Below the pieces are notes generated by a model. The model saw only the letters and a program-made list of their open reading frames with translations, searched no databases and had not been told where the DNA came from. A stretch of DNA of 64,000 bases from an uncultured Ezakiella sp. (GTDB lineage: Bacteria; Bacillota; Clostridia; Tissierellales; Peptoniphilaceae): positions 1-64,000 of the forward strand of contig NZ_CALTVH010000009.1 in assembly GCF_943913045.1 (NCBI RefSeq). Direction: 5' to 3'. Made by a program: the position numbers and the translations under genes. Numbering within the stretch: the first letter of the stretch is position 1; each line of letters opens with the position of its first letter. Of this stretch, positions 1-8,198 are shown piece by piece.

Positions 1-187
1 CTGTATTTAGTACGCCTTTTTCAACTAATCGACCTAAGATCGTTTTGATAGTGGATTGTGTCCAGTCCATTTTTTCTTGCAATACGGAAATCACTTTTTT
101 ACTAGTTACTCGATCATTTGCCCAAACTACACGCATGACCTCCCATTCAGCATCTGTGATATGAGTATTATATAATATTACACCCAT
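1..187 (-). CDS. copY: CopY/BlaI-family copper-type repressor, partial (3' end outside window)
   Basis: I translated the reverse complement from the ATG at 187, which follows a GGAGG ribosome site by 8 bases. The 62 visible residues form the winged-helix DNA-binding domain of the BlaI/MecI/CopY family (ITDAEWEVMRVVWAN, then TQSTIKTILGRLVEKG). CopY members repress copper-export genes and leave DNA when Cu(I) displaces zinc. The C-terminal CxCxxxxCxC metal site that would prove CopY lies beyond base 1. Two near-consensus cop boxes upstream favour CopY over BlaI, and the sequence looks like lactobacillal CopY, so transfer is possible. Confidence 0.8.
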   Translation of the reverse strand, partial: MGVILYNTHITDAEWEVMRVVWANDRVTSKKVISVLQEKMDWTQSTIKTILGRLVEKGVLNT

Positions 188-205
188 TGTCTTTCCCTCC
201 TTATC

Positions 206-253
206 GTTTACAATTATAGACTTAATACTTAAGATAAGTTTACCATTGTAAAC
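206..253 (-). promoter_or_regulatory. Two cop-box-like operators of the copY gene
   Basis: Two 16-bp inverted repeats flank the presumed transcription start. GTTTACAATTATAGAC is at 206-221 and GTTTACCATTGTAAAC at 238-253. Each contains a core one mismatch away from the CopY consensus TACANNTGTA. The pair, and their position over the promoter, suggest autoregulation. Confidence 0.65.
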
Positions 254-265
254 GAATTATGTCAA
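237..265 (-). promoter_or_regulatory. Promoter of copY
   Basis: On the minus strand TTGACA (265-260) is separated by exactly 17 bases from TAAACT (242-237). The upstream operator covers the -10 box and part of the spacer, as expected for a repressor-controlled promoter. Confidence 0.6.
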
Positions 266-702
266 GTCTTTTTAATAAATGTAAGCAACGATTATTGCGT
301 TTGTTTTCTAATTTATTCCCAGTACGATTTGTAAGATTATCATTGATTTACATTTATCGCTTTTTTAATTTCTTATTTTTATTTTCTAAATATATCCAAG
401 ATTGTCCCAGCAACCGACTTAAGCTCCAAGCCATTATCCGCAAGGCATATAAATTTCGTTCATACACATAATTTATAGACATACACATGCACATATTTTA
501 TACACACCTCATCATACACATTACTCGCTCATACATATAGCACGCATATATTCACCCCTCCCAGTCCGCCACCTGATAAAGCGCTACGCTTTATCGTGAA
601 TTGGACTAGGAAAAGCCATGATTAATGTTCATGATGAACTAATAATTTATTTATGGAATCTTATTTTGTTTTATAAAAGTGTCATCTTATTTTATTGCCA
701 CA
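266..702. other. Non-coding spacer with a CA-rich tract and one palindrome
   Basis: I see no credible gene here. Bases 460-555 are a degenerate tract of repeated TACACAT/CATACAT words. A perfect 9-bp hairpin (GATAAAGCG-CTA-CGCTTTATC) sits at 575-595, and imperfect AGTCC/GGACT arms flank it. A related hairpin occurs at 17393-17419. Confidence 0.5.
575..595. repeat. AAGCG palindrome, copy 1
   Basis: This is a perfect 9-bp inverted repeat with a three-base CTA loop. The bases that follow (GAATTGGACTAGGAAAAG) resemble those after the 17393-17419 hairpin (GAACGGATTAGAAAG), so the two look like copies of one element. It has no T-run and is not an obvious terminator. Confidence 0.5.
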
Positions 703-729
703 AATAAAAAAGGCACTCTACTGTGCCTT
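703..729 (-). terminator. Intrinsic terminator overlapping the end of the HD-domain gene
   Basis: On the minus strand AAGGCAC-AGTAGA-GTGCCTT is followed by a T-rich run. The stop codon of the gene ending at 718 lies in the hairpin loop, so stem and reading frame overlap. Confidence 0.75.
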
Positions 730-1137
730 GAGGATTGCTTGCGCTTGATTATATTTTTCGGCTCTTTCTAAGTCTTTATCTGTGATCGTCTTTAATCTTT
801 TTAGATTCATATTATCTACCAGGTCGGACAATTTTACCTGCCTGGCCAAGGGGTTTTCTTTGATTGCATTTATATATTCAAAGTATGGGACATCTTTTTG
901 ATGGGTCAGGACTTTTAGGGCTGCGATTTGTTCTTGATCCAAAAAATCCAGGTCAGCCCAGCTGTACTTGTCGCTATCTTCCATGACATCGTGGAGGAGG
1001 GCGACGATTTTGGCCCGCTTGTCCTTTGTCCTCCGAGAAACTCTTAAAGGGTGGGTGAAATAGGGCTTACCACCCTTGTCCCTTTGCCCTCTGTGAGCTT
1101 TTAGCATTATTAACAAGGCTCTAATATAATTTATCAT
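718..1137 (-). CDS. Small HD-domain phosphohydrolase (MESH1/SpoT-hydrolase-like)
   Basis: This 139-residue protein has the HD metal site LLHDVMED near residue 48, an upstream HPLRVS block, and a downstream KLSDLVDNM block. That arrangement is shared with stand-alone (p)ppGpp hydrolases and RelA/SpoT N-terminal hydrolase domains. A role in clearing guanosine alarmones or related nucleotides is therefore likely but not proven. No synthetase or ACT domain is present. The gene follows the membrane-protein gene by ten bases and is probably co-transcribed with it. Its end overlaps a terminator. Confidence 0.75.
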   Translation of the reverse strand: MINYIRALLIMLKAHRGQRDKGGKPYFTHPLRVSRRTKDKRAKIVALLHDVMEDSDKYSWADLDFLDQEQIAALKVLTHQKDVPYFEYINAIKENPLARQVKLSDLVDNMNLKRLKTITDKDLERAEKYNQAQAILKAQ

Positions 1138-1147
1138 GTCTACCCCT

Positions 1148-1729
1148 TTATTCGCTTTCTTTGAACATTTTCTCCAGTCTTTCCCTCCGGCTTCTCATGT
1201 CCATGTTATTTTTCATGAGGTGTTCGTTTTGTTTTTTCATTACAAATGTCGAACCAACTCTGACCACATACATGAGGACGCTGTAGAGGACTGCCTTTAG
1301 GGCCGAGGCAAAGAGGTAGGCGCCGGAGAATGTGTTTTGGTGGCGGGCTACCAGGAGGCCGTTCATTTCAAACATCCTGCCGATGGTATCTATCCCTGTA
1401 AAGGCCATCATGACTCCAAGGACCACTATGATCACCGTAAAAATCAGAGGCGAGTAAGAGTGGTGGGATGTCATAAAGTCAAAGGCGTCGTAGACTCCAA
1501 GCGATGAGTAGAGCATAAAGTAGAGGCTGTAGACAAATACAAAGATGCTCATGAGGTCAAGGTATTGGCCAACTTCGCTGGTCCTGTAGTTTAGATTGTA
1601 AGAGTGCAGGCTCTTGCTGTCTATGATTTTGATCCCTATAAATATTACTATCAGGGTAATTGCAGTGTAAATTATCCTGCCCTTGAGGCTGGTGTAGCCC
1701 AGGGCTTTTATTTTTTTGTCTTTTTTCAT
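1148..1729 (-). CDS. Unrecognised membrane protein, four predicted helices
   Basis: I do not recognise a family. The 193-residue product has a basic N-terminus, then hydrophobic segments at about residues 17-35, 62-82, 95-115 and 140-160, and ends in a charged arginine/glutamate-rich tail that may be a short cytoplasmic coil. I place the start at 1729 because an AGGA site lies 8 bases upstream. The in-frame ATG at 1738 sits on top of that site. It is the first gene of a two-gene unit with the HD-domain hydrolase, which is the only hint about its role. Confidence 0.6.
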   Translation of the reverse strand: MKKDKKIKALGYTSLKGRIIYTAITLIVIFIGIKIIDSKSLHSYNLNYRTSEVGQYLDLMSIFVFVYSLYFMLYSSLGVYDAFDFMTSHHSYSPLIFTVIIVVLGVMMAFTGIDTIGRMFEMNGLLVARHQNTFSGAYLFASALKAVLYSVLMYVVRVGSTFVMKKQNEHLMKNNMDMRSRRERLEKMFKESE

Positions 1730-1801
1730 TGTAATCATCCTTTTTTATAAAATTCTATATTTATTCTACCATAATTTAATAATTATTACCAGAATTTATT
1801 T

Positions 1802-2566
1802 TTATCTGTATTTTGGGATGATAAAGGGCCTGCTGTCTTTTATGATTACGTCCACTTGGACCTCATAGACCTGGCGGATGTTTTCAGAATTTATAACTTC
1901 CTCTGGCCTGCCAAGGGCGACTATCTGTCCGTCTTTCATAAGAGCAATTTTATCAGCAAAGGCCGAGGCTAGGTTGAGGTCATGGAGGACTATTATAAAG
2001 CTCTTGTCCGTAGTTTTTTCAATTGTATTCATGAGTTTGATCTGGTGGTTTATATCCATGGCCGATATGGGCTCGTCCATAAGGATTAGCTTAGGCGACT
2101 GGGCAAAGGCCCTGGCCGTCATGGCCCTACCCTTTTCTCCGCCAGAGGTTTCTAGGATGGATTTGTTTTTTAAGTCTGCTAGTTCCATTATATTTATTTG
2201 GTCAGCCACGATTTTTTTGTCGGTCTCGCCTAGTTTGCCCGTCCAAGATAGAAATGGATATCTTCCCATCTCGACCACTTCCTCGACTGTAAAATCAAAA
2301 GAGCTGCTGGCACTTTGATGTTGGACCGAAATAATTTTTGCCCGATCTTTTATAGTATAGGAGTGCAAGTCCCTGCCGTCTAAAGTGACTGAGCCAGAAT
2401 CCCCATGTAAGTAGGCTGAAATGACCTTTAATAAGGTAGTCTTCCCACAGCCATTGGGGCCGATAATTATTAATTTGTCACCGTCTTCAAGAGAAAGATT
2501 AATGTTTTTTAAAACTTTATTTTTTCCATAGCTGAAGTTTAAGTTCTTGATTTCTAATATATTCAT
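1802..2566 (-). CDS. Corrinoid/iron-chelate ABC importer ATPase (BtuD-like)
   Basis: This 254-residue ATPase energises import by the permease encoded just upstream. The Walker A motif GPNGCGKTT (residues 36-44), the Walker B LILMDEP and the switch histidine VLHD are intact. The family signature is an unusual TSGGEKGRA rather than LSGGxxQR. Its start overlaps the permease stop by four bases, which implies translational coupling. The binding protein two genes upstream is of the cobalamin type, so vitamin B12 or another corrinoid is the most likely cargo. Siderophore or haem remains possible. Confidence 0.85.
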   Translation of the reverse strand: MNILEIKNLNFSYGKNKVLKNINLSLEDGDKLIIIGPNGCGKTTLLKVISAYLHGDSGSVTLDGRDLHSYTIKDRAKIISVQHQSASSSFDFTVEEVVEMGRYPFLSWTGKLGETDKKIVADQINIMELADLKNKSILETSGGEKGRAMTARAFAQSPKLILMDEPISAMDINHQIKLMNTIEKTTDKSFIIVLHDLNLASAFADKIALMKDGQIVALGRPEEVINSENIRQVYEVQVDVIIKDSRPFIIPKYR

Positions 2567-3585
2567 TGGAGGCTCCTCTTGTGTTTGATGAGGAGGACCA
2601 TAAATAGTGGCCCGCCTATTAAGGACGTGATAATGCCAACTGGGAGTTCAAAACCGGAGATCAGTGACCTGGCCAAGGTGTCGGCCAAGAGCATAAAGAT
2701 TCCCCCCACTATCATGGAGGCTGGCATCAAAAACTTGTGGTCGCCGCCAAAGATCAGCCTAATAAAGTGCGGGACTATAAGGCCGACAAAGCCGATGATA
2801 CCGCTGACTGAAACCGCTAGTGAAGTTAATAAGGCAGATAATAAGAGGAGATTTCGCTTTAATTTTTTTACATCGAGTCCCATGGATATGGCCTCTTCTT
2901 CGCCCATTACCAAGAGATTTAAGTCCTTGCCGTGGTAAATAGTGACTATAAAAGCTATAAGTGTAGGAATAAAAATCGTCCCCACATGGATCCAGCTCTT
3001 GGCGTTAAAAGACCCCATGGTCCAGGTGATAATGGCCATAGCCTCGTCTCTGTGGACCATCATTATAAGGGAGATAGCCGAGGAAAGAATAGCGGAGATG
3101 ACTATACCAGTCAGTAAAACCGAATAGTTATCCACTCCCCGCTTGGTTCGTGAGACCGTGTAAACAATAAGCGAAATAAGAATTGCGCAGATAAAGGCCG
3201 ATAGGCTGACAAGTGTGTGGCCCAAAAAACTAGTTGCCGGTAAAAATACAATGGCCATAGTTGCACCAAAAGCCGCCCCTGATGACACGCCCATTACAAA
3301 GGGGTCGGCCATAGGGTTTTGGAAGATGGCTTGGTAGGATGCGCCTGCCATTGAGAGGAGTCCGCCCGTAAGTACAGCCAAGATTATCCTGGGGAGTCTA
3401 ACCTCAAATATGATAAAGTGGATGGGATCAGTCAAATCTATCCCATCCACCCCATTTCTTATTAGATTTTTCATGGCAGTAATAATAGTCGCAAAGCTAA
3501 TGTCAACCGAGCCAAAGCCGATTGCCAGAAGCATGAGGCCAATTAAAGCCGCCAGGGCCAATAAGAGAAATGATTTTTTGCCCAT
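2563..3585 (-). CDS. Corrinoid/iron-chelate ABC importer permease (BtuC/FecCD family)
   Basis: The 340-residue protein shows the multi-helix FecCD/BtuC fold. It has the family blocks ADPFVMGVSSGAAFGA (about residue 92) and GFVGLIVPHFIRLIFGGDHK (about 265), the latter forming the coupling region with the ATPase. Length is normal. It overlaps its neighbours by one base upstream and four bases downstream. The three genes read in order binding protein, permease, ATPase, and share one promoter. Cargo is inferred from the binding protein. Confidence 0.88.
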   Translation of the reverse strand: MGKKSFLLLALAALIGLMLLAIGFGSVDISFATIITAMKNLIRNGVDGIDLTDPIHFIIFEVRLPRIILAVLTGGLLSMAGASYQAIFQNPMADPFVMGVSSGAAFGATMAIVFLPATSFLGHTLVSLSAFICAILISLIVYTVSRTKRGVDNYSVLLTGIVISAILSSAISLIMMVHRDEAMAIITWTMGSFNAKSWIHVGTIFIPTLIAFIVTIYHGKDLNLLVMGEEEAISMGLDVKKLKRNLLLLSALLTSLAVSVSGIIGFVGLIVPHFIRLIFGGDHKFLMPASMIVGGIFMLLADTLARSLISGFELPVGIITSLIGGPLFMVLLIKHKRSLQ

Positions 3586-4787
3586 TAGAATTCCAAACTA
3601 TTTAAAATATCTGGGTGGGCAATTTTTAATAGCGCCTTGACTCCTTCGTCAACCACGCGGGCTGATGGTCTGGAGAATACGTCTGCATTTATTTCAATTA
3701 CCCTGCCTTCATTAACAGCTGATAGTCCCTTGTAAACCTTGTCTGTCTTGACTTGGTCGAGAGCAAAAGCTGGTACTAACATGTAGTGTGGGTTTAGAGC
3801 GATTAATTTTTCCAATGTGTATGAAAAACCTTCCGCGTCTCTAGGTCCGTTTGTAAGGCCAGCAATTCTTAGGATATCATCCATAAATGAATCCTTGCCG
3901 TGGGTGTATTCGCCGTATTGGCCAGTGCCTACAACAATGTATGCAGTTGGAGCCGATAATTTTTTGGTGTATCTTTCAACACTTTGGAGCTTGGCCTTCA
4001 TAGTTGCAACTAGGGCTCTGGCTTCTGTGTTTTTACCTGTAATTAAACCAATGGTTTCAATTGACTTGTAGGTTTCTTCCATTGACTTTGGTGTATCCAT
4101 AGCAAAGACCTTGATACCTGCCTTTTGGAGCTTGGTCAGAACTTCTTCCTTGTAGTGAGTTTGTGCGATTACGCAAGTTGGCTTGAGGCTAATTAGCTTT
4201 TCAACATCAGGTTCTGTCATTGAGCCAACTGATGTTACTTTTTCAGCTTCCTTAGGGAAGTTGCAATAGTCGCTTCTGCCTAAGACAATGTCCCCTGCTC
4301 CAATTTCAAATAGAGTTTCAGTTACTGATGGAGCGATTGATACAATCTTGGAATGATTTTCCTTTATTTCGTATTTATCGTTTTTGACAGGAAGTTTAGC
4401 TTCTGCTTTCTTTTCAAGTGTAACAGCTTTTGCAGCCTTGTCCCAGCCGACTTGGTAGTTTAATGTTTCAAATAAAATCCTAAATGGAATGTATACCTTG
4501 CCGTCCTTGGCCATTGTCTTGGTGTCCATGGTAAAGTCAGTGCCGTTAACGGTCATTAGGTTTGTGCCGGCTGTAAAGCTGATCTTGTCAGCCCCGTCAA
4601 CCACGGTTACTGTCTTGTCCTTGCCTTCAACTTTGAGGCCATAATTTTTAATTTGGTCCGCTTCAATATATGAGCGGGCGTTTTGTGTTAATAGGTCTTT
4701 GGATTCGACCTTTTGTGGTGCAGCGCTTAGTCCGATTGAGAAGATCATCATAAGGGCTAGCACTAATGCGAGTAATCTTTGTTTCAT
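3585..4787 (-). CDS. Stalk-domain plus cobalamin-type substrate-binding protein (BtuF-like)
   Basis: This is a 400-residue exported protein. A signal peptide (residues 1-23, no lipobox cysteine) is followed by a copper-amine-oxidase N-terminal-like stalk domain (about 55-130, with GKVYIPFRILFETLNYQVGW). A type III binding protein then runs from about 145 to the end. The blocks IVSIAPSVTETLFEIGAGD and GRSDYCNFP match bacterial cobalamin-binding proteins, so a corrinoid is the likely ligand. The stalk domain may hold the receptor at the cell wall in place of a lipid anchor. The promoter lies at 4817-4845, divergent from the riboswitch-controlled cbiM unit. Confidence 0.85.
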   Translation of the reverse strand: MKQRLLALVLALMMIFSIGLSAAPQKVESKDLLTQNARSYIEADQIKNYGLKVEGKDKTVTVVDGADKISFTAGTNLMTVNGTDFTMDTKTMAKDGKVYIPFRILFETLNYQVGWDKAAKAVTLEKKAEAKLPVKNDKYEIKENHSKIVSIAPSVTETLFEIGAGDIVLGRSDYCNFPKEAEKVTSVGSMTEPDVEKLISLKPTCVIAQTHYKEEVLTKLQKAGIKVFAMDTPKSMEETYKSIETIGLITGKNTEARALVATMKAKLQSVERYTKKLSAPTAYIVVGTGQYGEYTHGKDSFMDDILRIAGLTNGPRDAEGFSYTLEKLIALNPHYMLVPAFALDQVKTDKVYKGLSAVNEGRVIEINADVFSRPSARVVDEGVKALLKIAHPDILNSLEF

Positions 4788-4816
4788 TTCGAAACCTCCT
4801 TTTCAAATTTGCCTAC

Positions 4817-4845
4817 ATTGTAGCACAAGAAATTTTTAATTGCAA
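4817..4845 (-). promoter_or_regulatory. Promoter of the btuFCD-like operon
   Basis: On the minus strand TTGCAA (4845-4840) and TACAAT (4822-4817) are 17 bases apart. The leader to the ATG at 4787 is too short for a cobalamin riboswitch, so this operon is not under the riboswitch on the other strand. Confidence 0.65.
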
Positions 4846-4897
4846 TTAATTTTTGCAGAAATTTTTAAAAATAAATGACGATTTACTATCAATTAGC

Positions 4898-4926
4898 TTG
4901 CAATTATATATTTTTCGTGTTAGAAT
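4898..4926 (+). promoter_or_regulatory. Promoter of the cobalt transporter operon
   Basis: TTGCAA (4898-4903) and TAGAAT (4921-4926) are separated by 17 bases. The expected start at about 4933 coincides with the 5' edge of the cobalamin riboswitch. Confidence 0.65.
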
Positions 4927-4932
4927 GAAGAT

Positions 4933-5100
4933 GTTGATAGCTATTCGATATCAGGGAACCGGTAAATCCGGACAGCCCCCGCTACTGTATAGGCTGAGCG
5001 ACCTCTTGCCACTTAAAGGGAAGGCAGGGTCAACGCTATGACGCCGAGTCAGGATACCTGCGACTAGTTAGAGACGCTTCGGTGGGAAGGGTCTAATTTT
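4933..5100 (+). ncRNA. Cobalamin riboswitch upstream of cbiM
   Basis: The adenosylcobalamin aptamer blocks are present in order. They are CAGCCCCCGCTACTG (4973-4987), GGGAAGG, GAGTCAGGATACCTGC (about 5047-5062) and CTTCGGTGGGAAG (about 5078-5090). Corrinoid binding should switch off cbiMNQO, coupling cobalt uptake to corrinoid status. Confidence 0.93.
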
Positions 5101-5106
5101 TTTAGT

Positions 5107-5152
5107 ACCCTCCATTATATCTGTCGAAGCAGAATATATAGGAGGTTTTTTT
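5107..5152 (+). promoter_or_regulatory. Riboswitch expression platform: hairpin masking the cbiM ribosome site
   Basis: CCTCC at 5109-5113 can pair with the GGAGG ribosome site at 5141-5145, with AT-rich arms extending the stem. Seven T residues follow directly and then the ATG. The same hairpin could act as a terminator, a Shine-Dalgarno mask, or both. Confidence 0.6.
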
Positions 5153-5878
5153 ATGAAGAAAATTCAAAAGAGACTGGCAGCTTTTCTTCTCTTTGCAATG
5201 GCCATCATGGTTCCAAATAGCGTCCACGCCATGCACATAGCAGAAGGCTTTTTGCCAAAAACTCACGCGGCTATTTACTTCGCAATCGCTATCCCCTTTG
5301 TGATTTACGGGATAAAGTCGATTAAGGATATCACTGTAAATAAGCCTGAAAAGAAGATGCTCTTGGCCCTTGCTGGTGCATATGTATTTTTACTATCATC
5401 GCTTAAACTACCAGCAATGACAGGATCATGCTCTCACCCAACAGGTATTGGCCTTGGGGCAATTCTATTCGGCGCAGGCCCAATGTTTGTCCTTGGAACA
5501 ATTGTTCTAATCTTCCAAGCCATTTTACTTGCACACGGTGGGCTGACAACTCTAGGTGCTAACGCCCTATCAATGGCGATTATCGGTGCCTATATAGCTG
5601 TCGGTGTTTACAAGCTAATGAAAAAGATGAATGTAAGCGACCTAGTAGCTGTATTTTTAGCAGCATTCTTATCAGACTTAGGCACTTATATTATTACATC
5701 TATTGAGCTCGGTCTGGCCTTCCCTAATCCAACATTTGGTGCATCAGTCCTAAGCTATCTAGAAATTTTTGCAATCACCCAGCTTCCAATTGCAGTTATG
5801 GAAGGTATCCTAACCGTCCTTATCTACAACGCAATTGTCAAGTACGAAGGAGGCATTTTATATGAAAAAGTCAACTAA
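5153..5878 (+). CDS. cbiM: Cobalt ECF transporter substrate component CbiM
   Basis: CbiM is the membrane S-component that captures Co(II). The 241-residue protein has a leader of 26 residues ending VHA. Cleavage there would leave MHIAEGFLP at the N-terminus, and the free Met-His end is the known metal ligand of this family. Further blocks include LKLPAMTGSCSHPTGIGLGAILFGAGP (about residues 83-109, histidine ligand included) and several hydrophobic helices. It is the first gene of a riboswitch-controlled cbiMNQO operon, with GGAGG 7 bases before the ATG. Confidence 0.95.
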   Translation: MKKIQKRLAAFLLFAMAIMVPNSVHAMHIAEGFLPKTHAAIYFAIAIPFVIYGIKSIKDITVNKPEKKMLLALAGAYVFLLSSLKLPAMTGSCSHPTGIGLGAILFGAGPMFVLGTIVLIFQAILLAHGGLTTLGANALSMAIIGAYIAVGVYKLMKKMNVSDLVAVFLAAFLSDLGTYIITSIELGLAFPNPTFGASVLSYLEIFAITQLPIAVMEGILTVLIYNAIVKYEGGILYEKVN

Positions 5879-6146
5879 GATAATCCTCATCATCTTATTG
5901 GTGGCTCTATTTGTAGTGCCTTTTATGATTCAAAAAGACGCAGAATTTGGCGGAGCTGATGACGCAGCTGAAGAAAAGATTACTGAAGCAAACCCAGATT
6001 TCGAACCTTGGTTTGAAAGTATTTACGAACCAGCCTCAGGCGAAATCGAAAGCTTTTTGTTTGCATTGCAAGCAGCCATCGGCGCAATTGTTATAGGCTA
6101 TTACTTTGGCTATAACAGAGGCAAAAAACAAGGAGCAAGCAAATAA
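5862..6146 (+). CDS. cbiN: Cobalt transporter accessory protein CbiN
   Basis: CbiN is a small two-helix protein needed for cobalt loading of CbiM. The 94-residue product has an N-terminal helix, the extracytoplasmic block FGGADDAAEEKI, and the conserved PASGEIESFLFALQAAIGA leading into the second helix. The start at 5862 follows a GAAGGAGG site and overlaps cbiM by 17 bases. An upstream in-frame ATG at 5835 lacks a site and would add residues unlike the family. Confidence 0.92.
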   Translation: MKKSTKIILIILLVALFVVPFMIQKDAEFGGADDAAEEKITEANPDFEPWFESIYEPASGEIESFLFALQAAIGAIVIGYYFGYNRGKKQGASK

Positions 6147-6823
6147 TGACGATTGACCAAATCGCTTATAATAATAATTTTACCAAGAAAAACCCGAGAG
6201 TTAAAATGCTCTTGGGTTTTGCCTTACTTATTTTATCCCTGAGTCTAGACAATCTCTATGCCCAGGCTTTTATCGCTGTAGGAGTGGTTCTCGTCATGAT
6301 TTTTGGAGCCAAAATTCCAGCTAGACCACTTTTTAAATTATATAAACTCCCCCTTGGTTTTATTGTTATTTCATTAATTGCAATGCTTATCACCATTACA
6401 AAGGTAAAGGAAAATGTCGAGTACTATATTATAATAGGAAGGCTTTATGTTGGCACCAACTCCGAGGCCCTTACAAGTGCCTACCAGACTTTTGTAAGGA
6501 GCTTTGCATGCATTACTTGCACATACTTTATGGCCCTAACCATACCCATCAATCAAACCATTATGATCTTTAAGGACCTCCACCTACCCCGAGTTTTTGT
6601 GGAGCAATTTATCCTTATGTATAGGTATATAAATTTTTTTATGATGGAGTTTAAAGATATGCATGTGGCCATGGAATTAAAACACGCAAACGATTCCAAG
6701 TGGATGATGATAAAATCCGCTGGCCTCATGGGGTCTAAGCTCTTTATAGATATGCTAAGTTCTTACGGCGAATGGGAAAATGCCCTGGACCTTAAGCTCT
6801 TTGATGGAAATTTTTATTATTAG
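6146..6823 (+). CDS. cbiQ: Cobalt ECF transporter transmembrane component CbiQ
   Basis: CbiQ is the T-component that links CbiM to the ATPase. The 225-residue protein has hydrophobic segments near residues 22-50 and 65-90 and a long amphipathic C-terminal region (MEFKDMHVAMELKHAND) that corresponds to the coupling helices. The usual A-R-G motif is only loosely conserved. Its ATG overlaps the cbiN stop in TAATG, so translation is probably coupled. Confidence 0.88.
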   Translation: MTIDQIAYNNNFTKKNPRVKMLLGFALLILSLSLDNLYAQAFIAVGVVLVMIFGAKIPARPLFKLYKLPLGFIVISLIAMLITITKVKENVEYYIIIGRLYVGTNSEALTSAYQTFVRSFACITCTYFMALTIPINQTIMIFKDLHLPRVFVEQFILMYRYINFFMMEFKDMHVAMELKHANDSKWMMIKSAGLMGSKLFIDMLSSYGEWENALDLKLFDGNFYY

Positions 6824-6830
6824 GTGAACA

Positions 6831-7628
6831 ATGTTAGAAATCAAAAATTTAAATTACAAATATCCCCAAAGTAAGTTTGGGATTAAAGATATAAATTTAA
6901 CAATTGAAAAATCAACAGTCCATGCTCTTGTGGGCGAAAACGGTGCGGGCAAATCCACGCTCTTCTTCAATATACTGGGATTAAATAAGCCCGACTCTGG
7001 TAAAATTTTACTTGAAGGCAAGGAAGTAATTTATAAAAAGAAAGAGCTAAGGGACTATAGGACAAGGGTCAACCTTGTCATGCAAAATCCAGACAAGCAG
7101 ATCTTTTACTCAAATGTCAGAGATGACATAGTATTCCCTCTCAGAAACCTTAAAAAATCCGACGAATTTATCGAGGCTAAATTAAAGTTTCTAGCAAACA
7201 AACTTGAGATAGGAGACCTGCTTGACCGCCCTGCCCACTCTCTAAGTTACGGGCAAAAGAAACGGGTTGCCATAGCCGGAGTTTTGGCCATGGAGCCCGA
7301 CTATATCTTATTTGATGAACCAACAGCGGGCCTAGACCCCCGGCTAACAGCAAATATGACACAGCTGATCAAAACCCTGGCAAGCGAGGGCGTCGGCGTC
7401 CTAATATCTTCCCATGATATGGACTTTATCTACGACATCTGCACCCACGCCAGCGTAATTAGCCAAGGGCAAATTATTGCATCCGGGACCAAGGACCAGG
7501 TCTTCTCCCACAAAGACCTCTTGGAAACTGCAGGCCTTAAGCAGCCGACAATCGCCCGTATAAAATCAGAATGCAATTTGCCAAACATTAATACAATTGA
7601 AGATGTAATCGCGCTTTTAAAGAAATAA
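6831..7628 (+). CDS. cbiO: Cobalt ECF transporter ATPase CbiO
   Basis: CbiO hydrolyses ATP for cobalt uptake. The 265-residue protein has Walker A GENGAGKST (about residues 37-45), an ECF-style signature LSYGQKKRVAIAG, Walker B YILFDEPTAGLD and the switch histidine ISSHD. It is the last gene of cbiMNQO. The stop codon abuts the first parS site, so transcription may run into the parS region. No strong terminator is visible. Confidence 0.93.
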   Translation: MLEIKNLNYKYPQSKFGIKDINLTIEKSTVHALVGENGAGKSTLFFNILGLNKPDSGKILLEGKEVIYKKKELRDYRTRVNLVMQNPDKQIFYSNVRDDIVFPLRNLKKSDEFIEAKLKFLANKLEIGDLLDRPAHSLSYGQKKRVAIAGVLAMEPDYILFDEPTAGLDPRLTANMTQLIKTLASEGVGVLISSHDMDFIYDICTHASVISQGQIIASGTKDQVFSHKDLLETAGLKQPTIARIKSECNLPNINTIEDVIALLKK

Positions 7629-7644
7629 TGTTCCACGTGGAACA
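7629..7644. promoter_or_regulatory. parS site 1
   Basis: TGTTCCACGTGGAACA is a perfect 16-bp palindrome and a close match to the ParB-binding consensus of Firmicutes. It lies directly after the cbiO stop codon and near parA/parB. Confidence 0.92.
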
Positions 7645-8198
7645 TTATTTTTATTTGTATTTTTTATATGTTTTTTTTACTTTAATTAGCATTTTTTACT
7701 CTTATGTCTCTATATCTATTTCCTATTATTTATTGAGTCCCCCCTTGTGTTATAATTTTGCCATCTGTTATTTAACACTCCTTTAATCTCTTGTATAATT
7801 CCCTCTTGTTTTTTAACTTTGTATCCTAAAGAGGGTTTTAAAGTAATTCTTAAATGTTCCACGTGGAACTTTTTTGCATTTGTACTTGTGTTTTTTTCTG
7901 TTTTGATTTCCTTTGCCTGACACTCTATCTTAAATTGCATTATCCTTTTTTTATCCTACGCTTTTTATCTTTGATTTACAATTAGCGTTTTAATTTCAAC
8001 TTTGTATGTGTTGTTACTCTAGAGAATAAATTGTGATATATTTATTTATTTATTTCTAATTGCTCTTAGGTCAGACTTGCAAATATATTTTACTTTTTAC
8101 TTGTCTGTGTGTTCTCACTTTGATTTAGAAATTGTTTTTTGTTTCCATTCTTGTTTAGGCAAGCATTATAAAATTTAAAATGCAATTTGTTTTTCAAA
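7645..8198. other. Non-coding, pyrimidine-rich parS spacer
   Basis: Apart from the parS sites I see no gene, hairpin or repeat here. The plus strand is strongly T-rich. A possible 74-codon minus-strand frame (7716-7940) contains a parS site and low-complexity residues, and is not credible. Confidence 0.5.
7855..7870. promoter_or_regulatory. parS site 2 (one mismatch)
   Basis: TGTTCCACGTGGAACT matches the flanking sites except for the last base. The central CCACGTGG core, critical for ParB binding, is intact. Confidence 0.85.

Noticed and set aside
259..471. 70-codon plus-strand frame rich in Phe/Arg
   Set aside because: No ribosome site, low complexity, and it overlaps the copY promoter region.
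7716..7940. 74-codon minus-strand frame in the parS region
   Set aside because: It has no ribosome site, reads through parS site 2 and has random-like composition.
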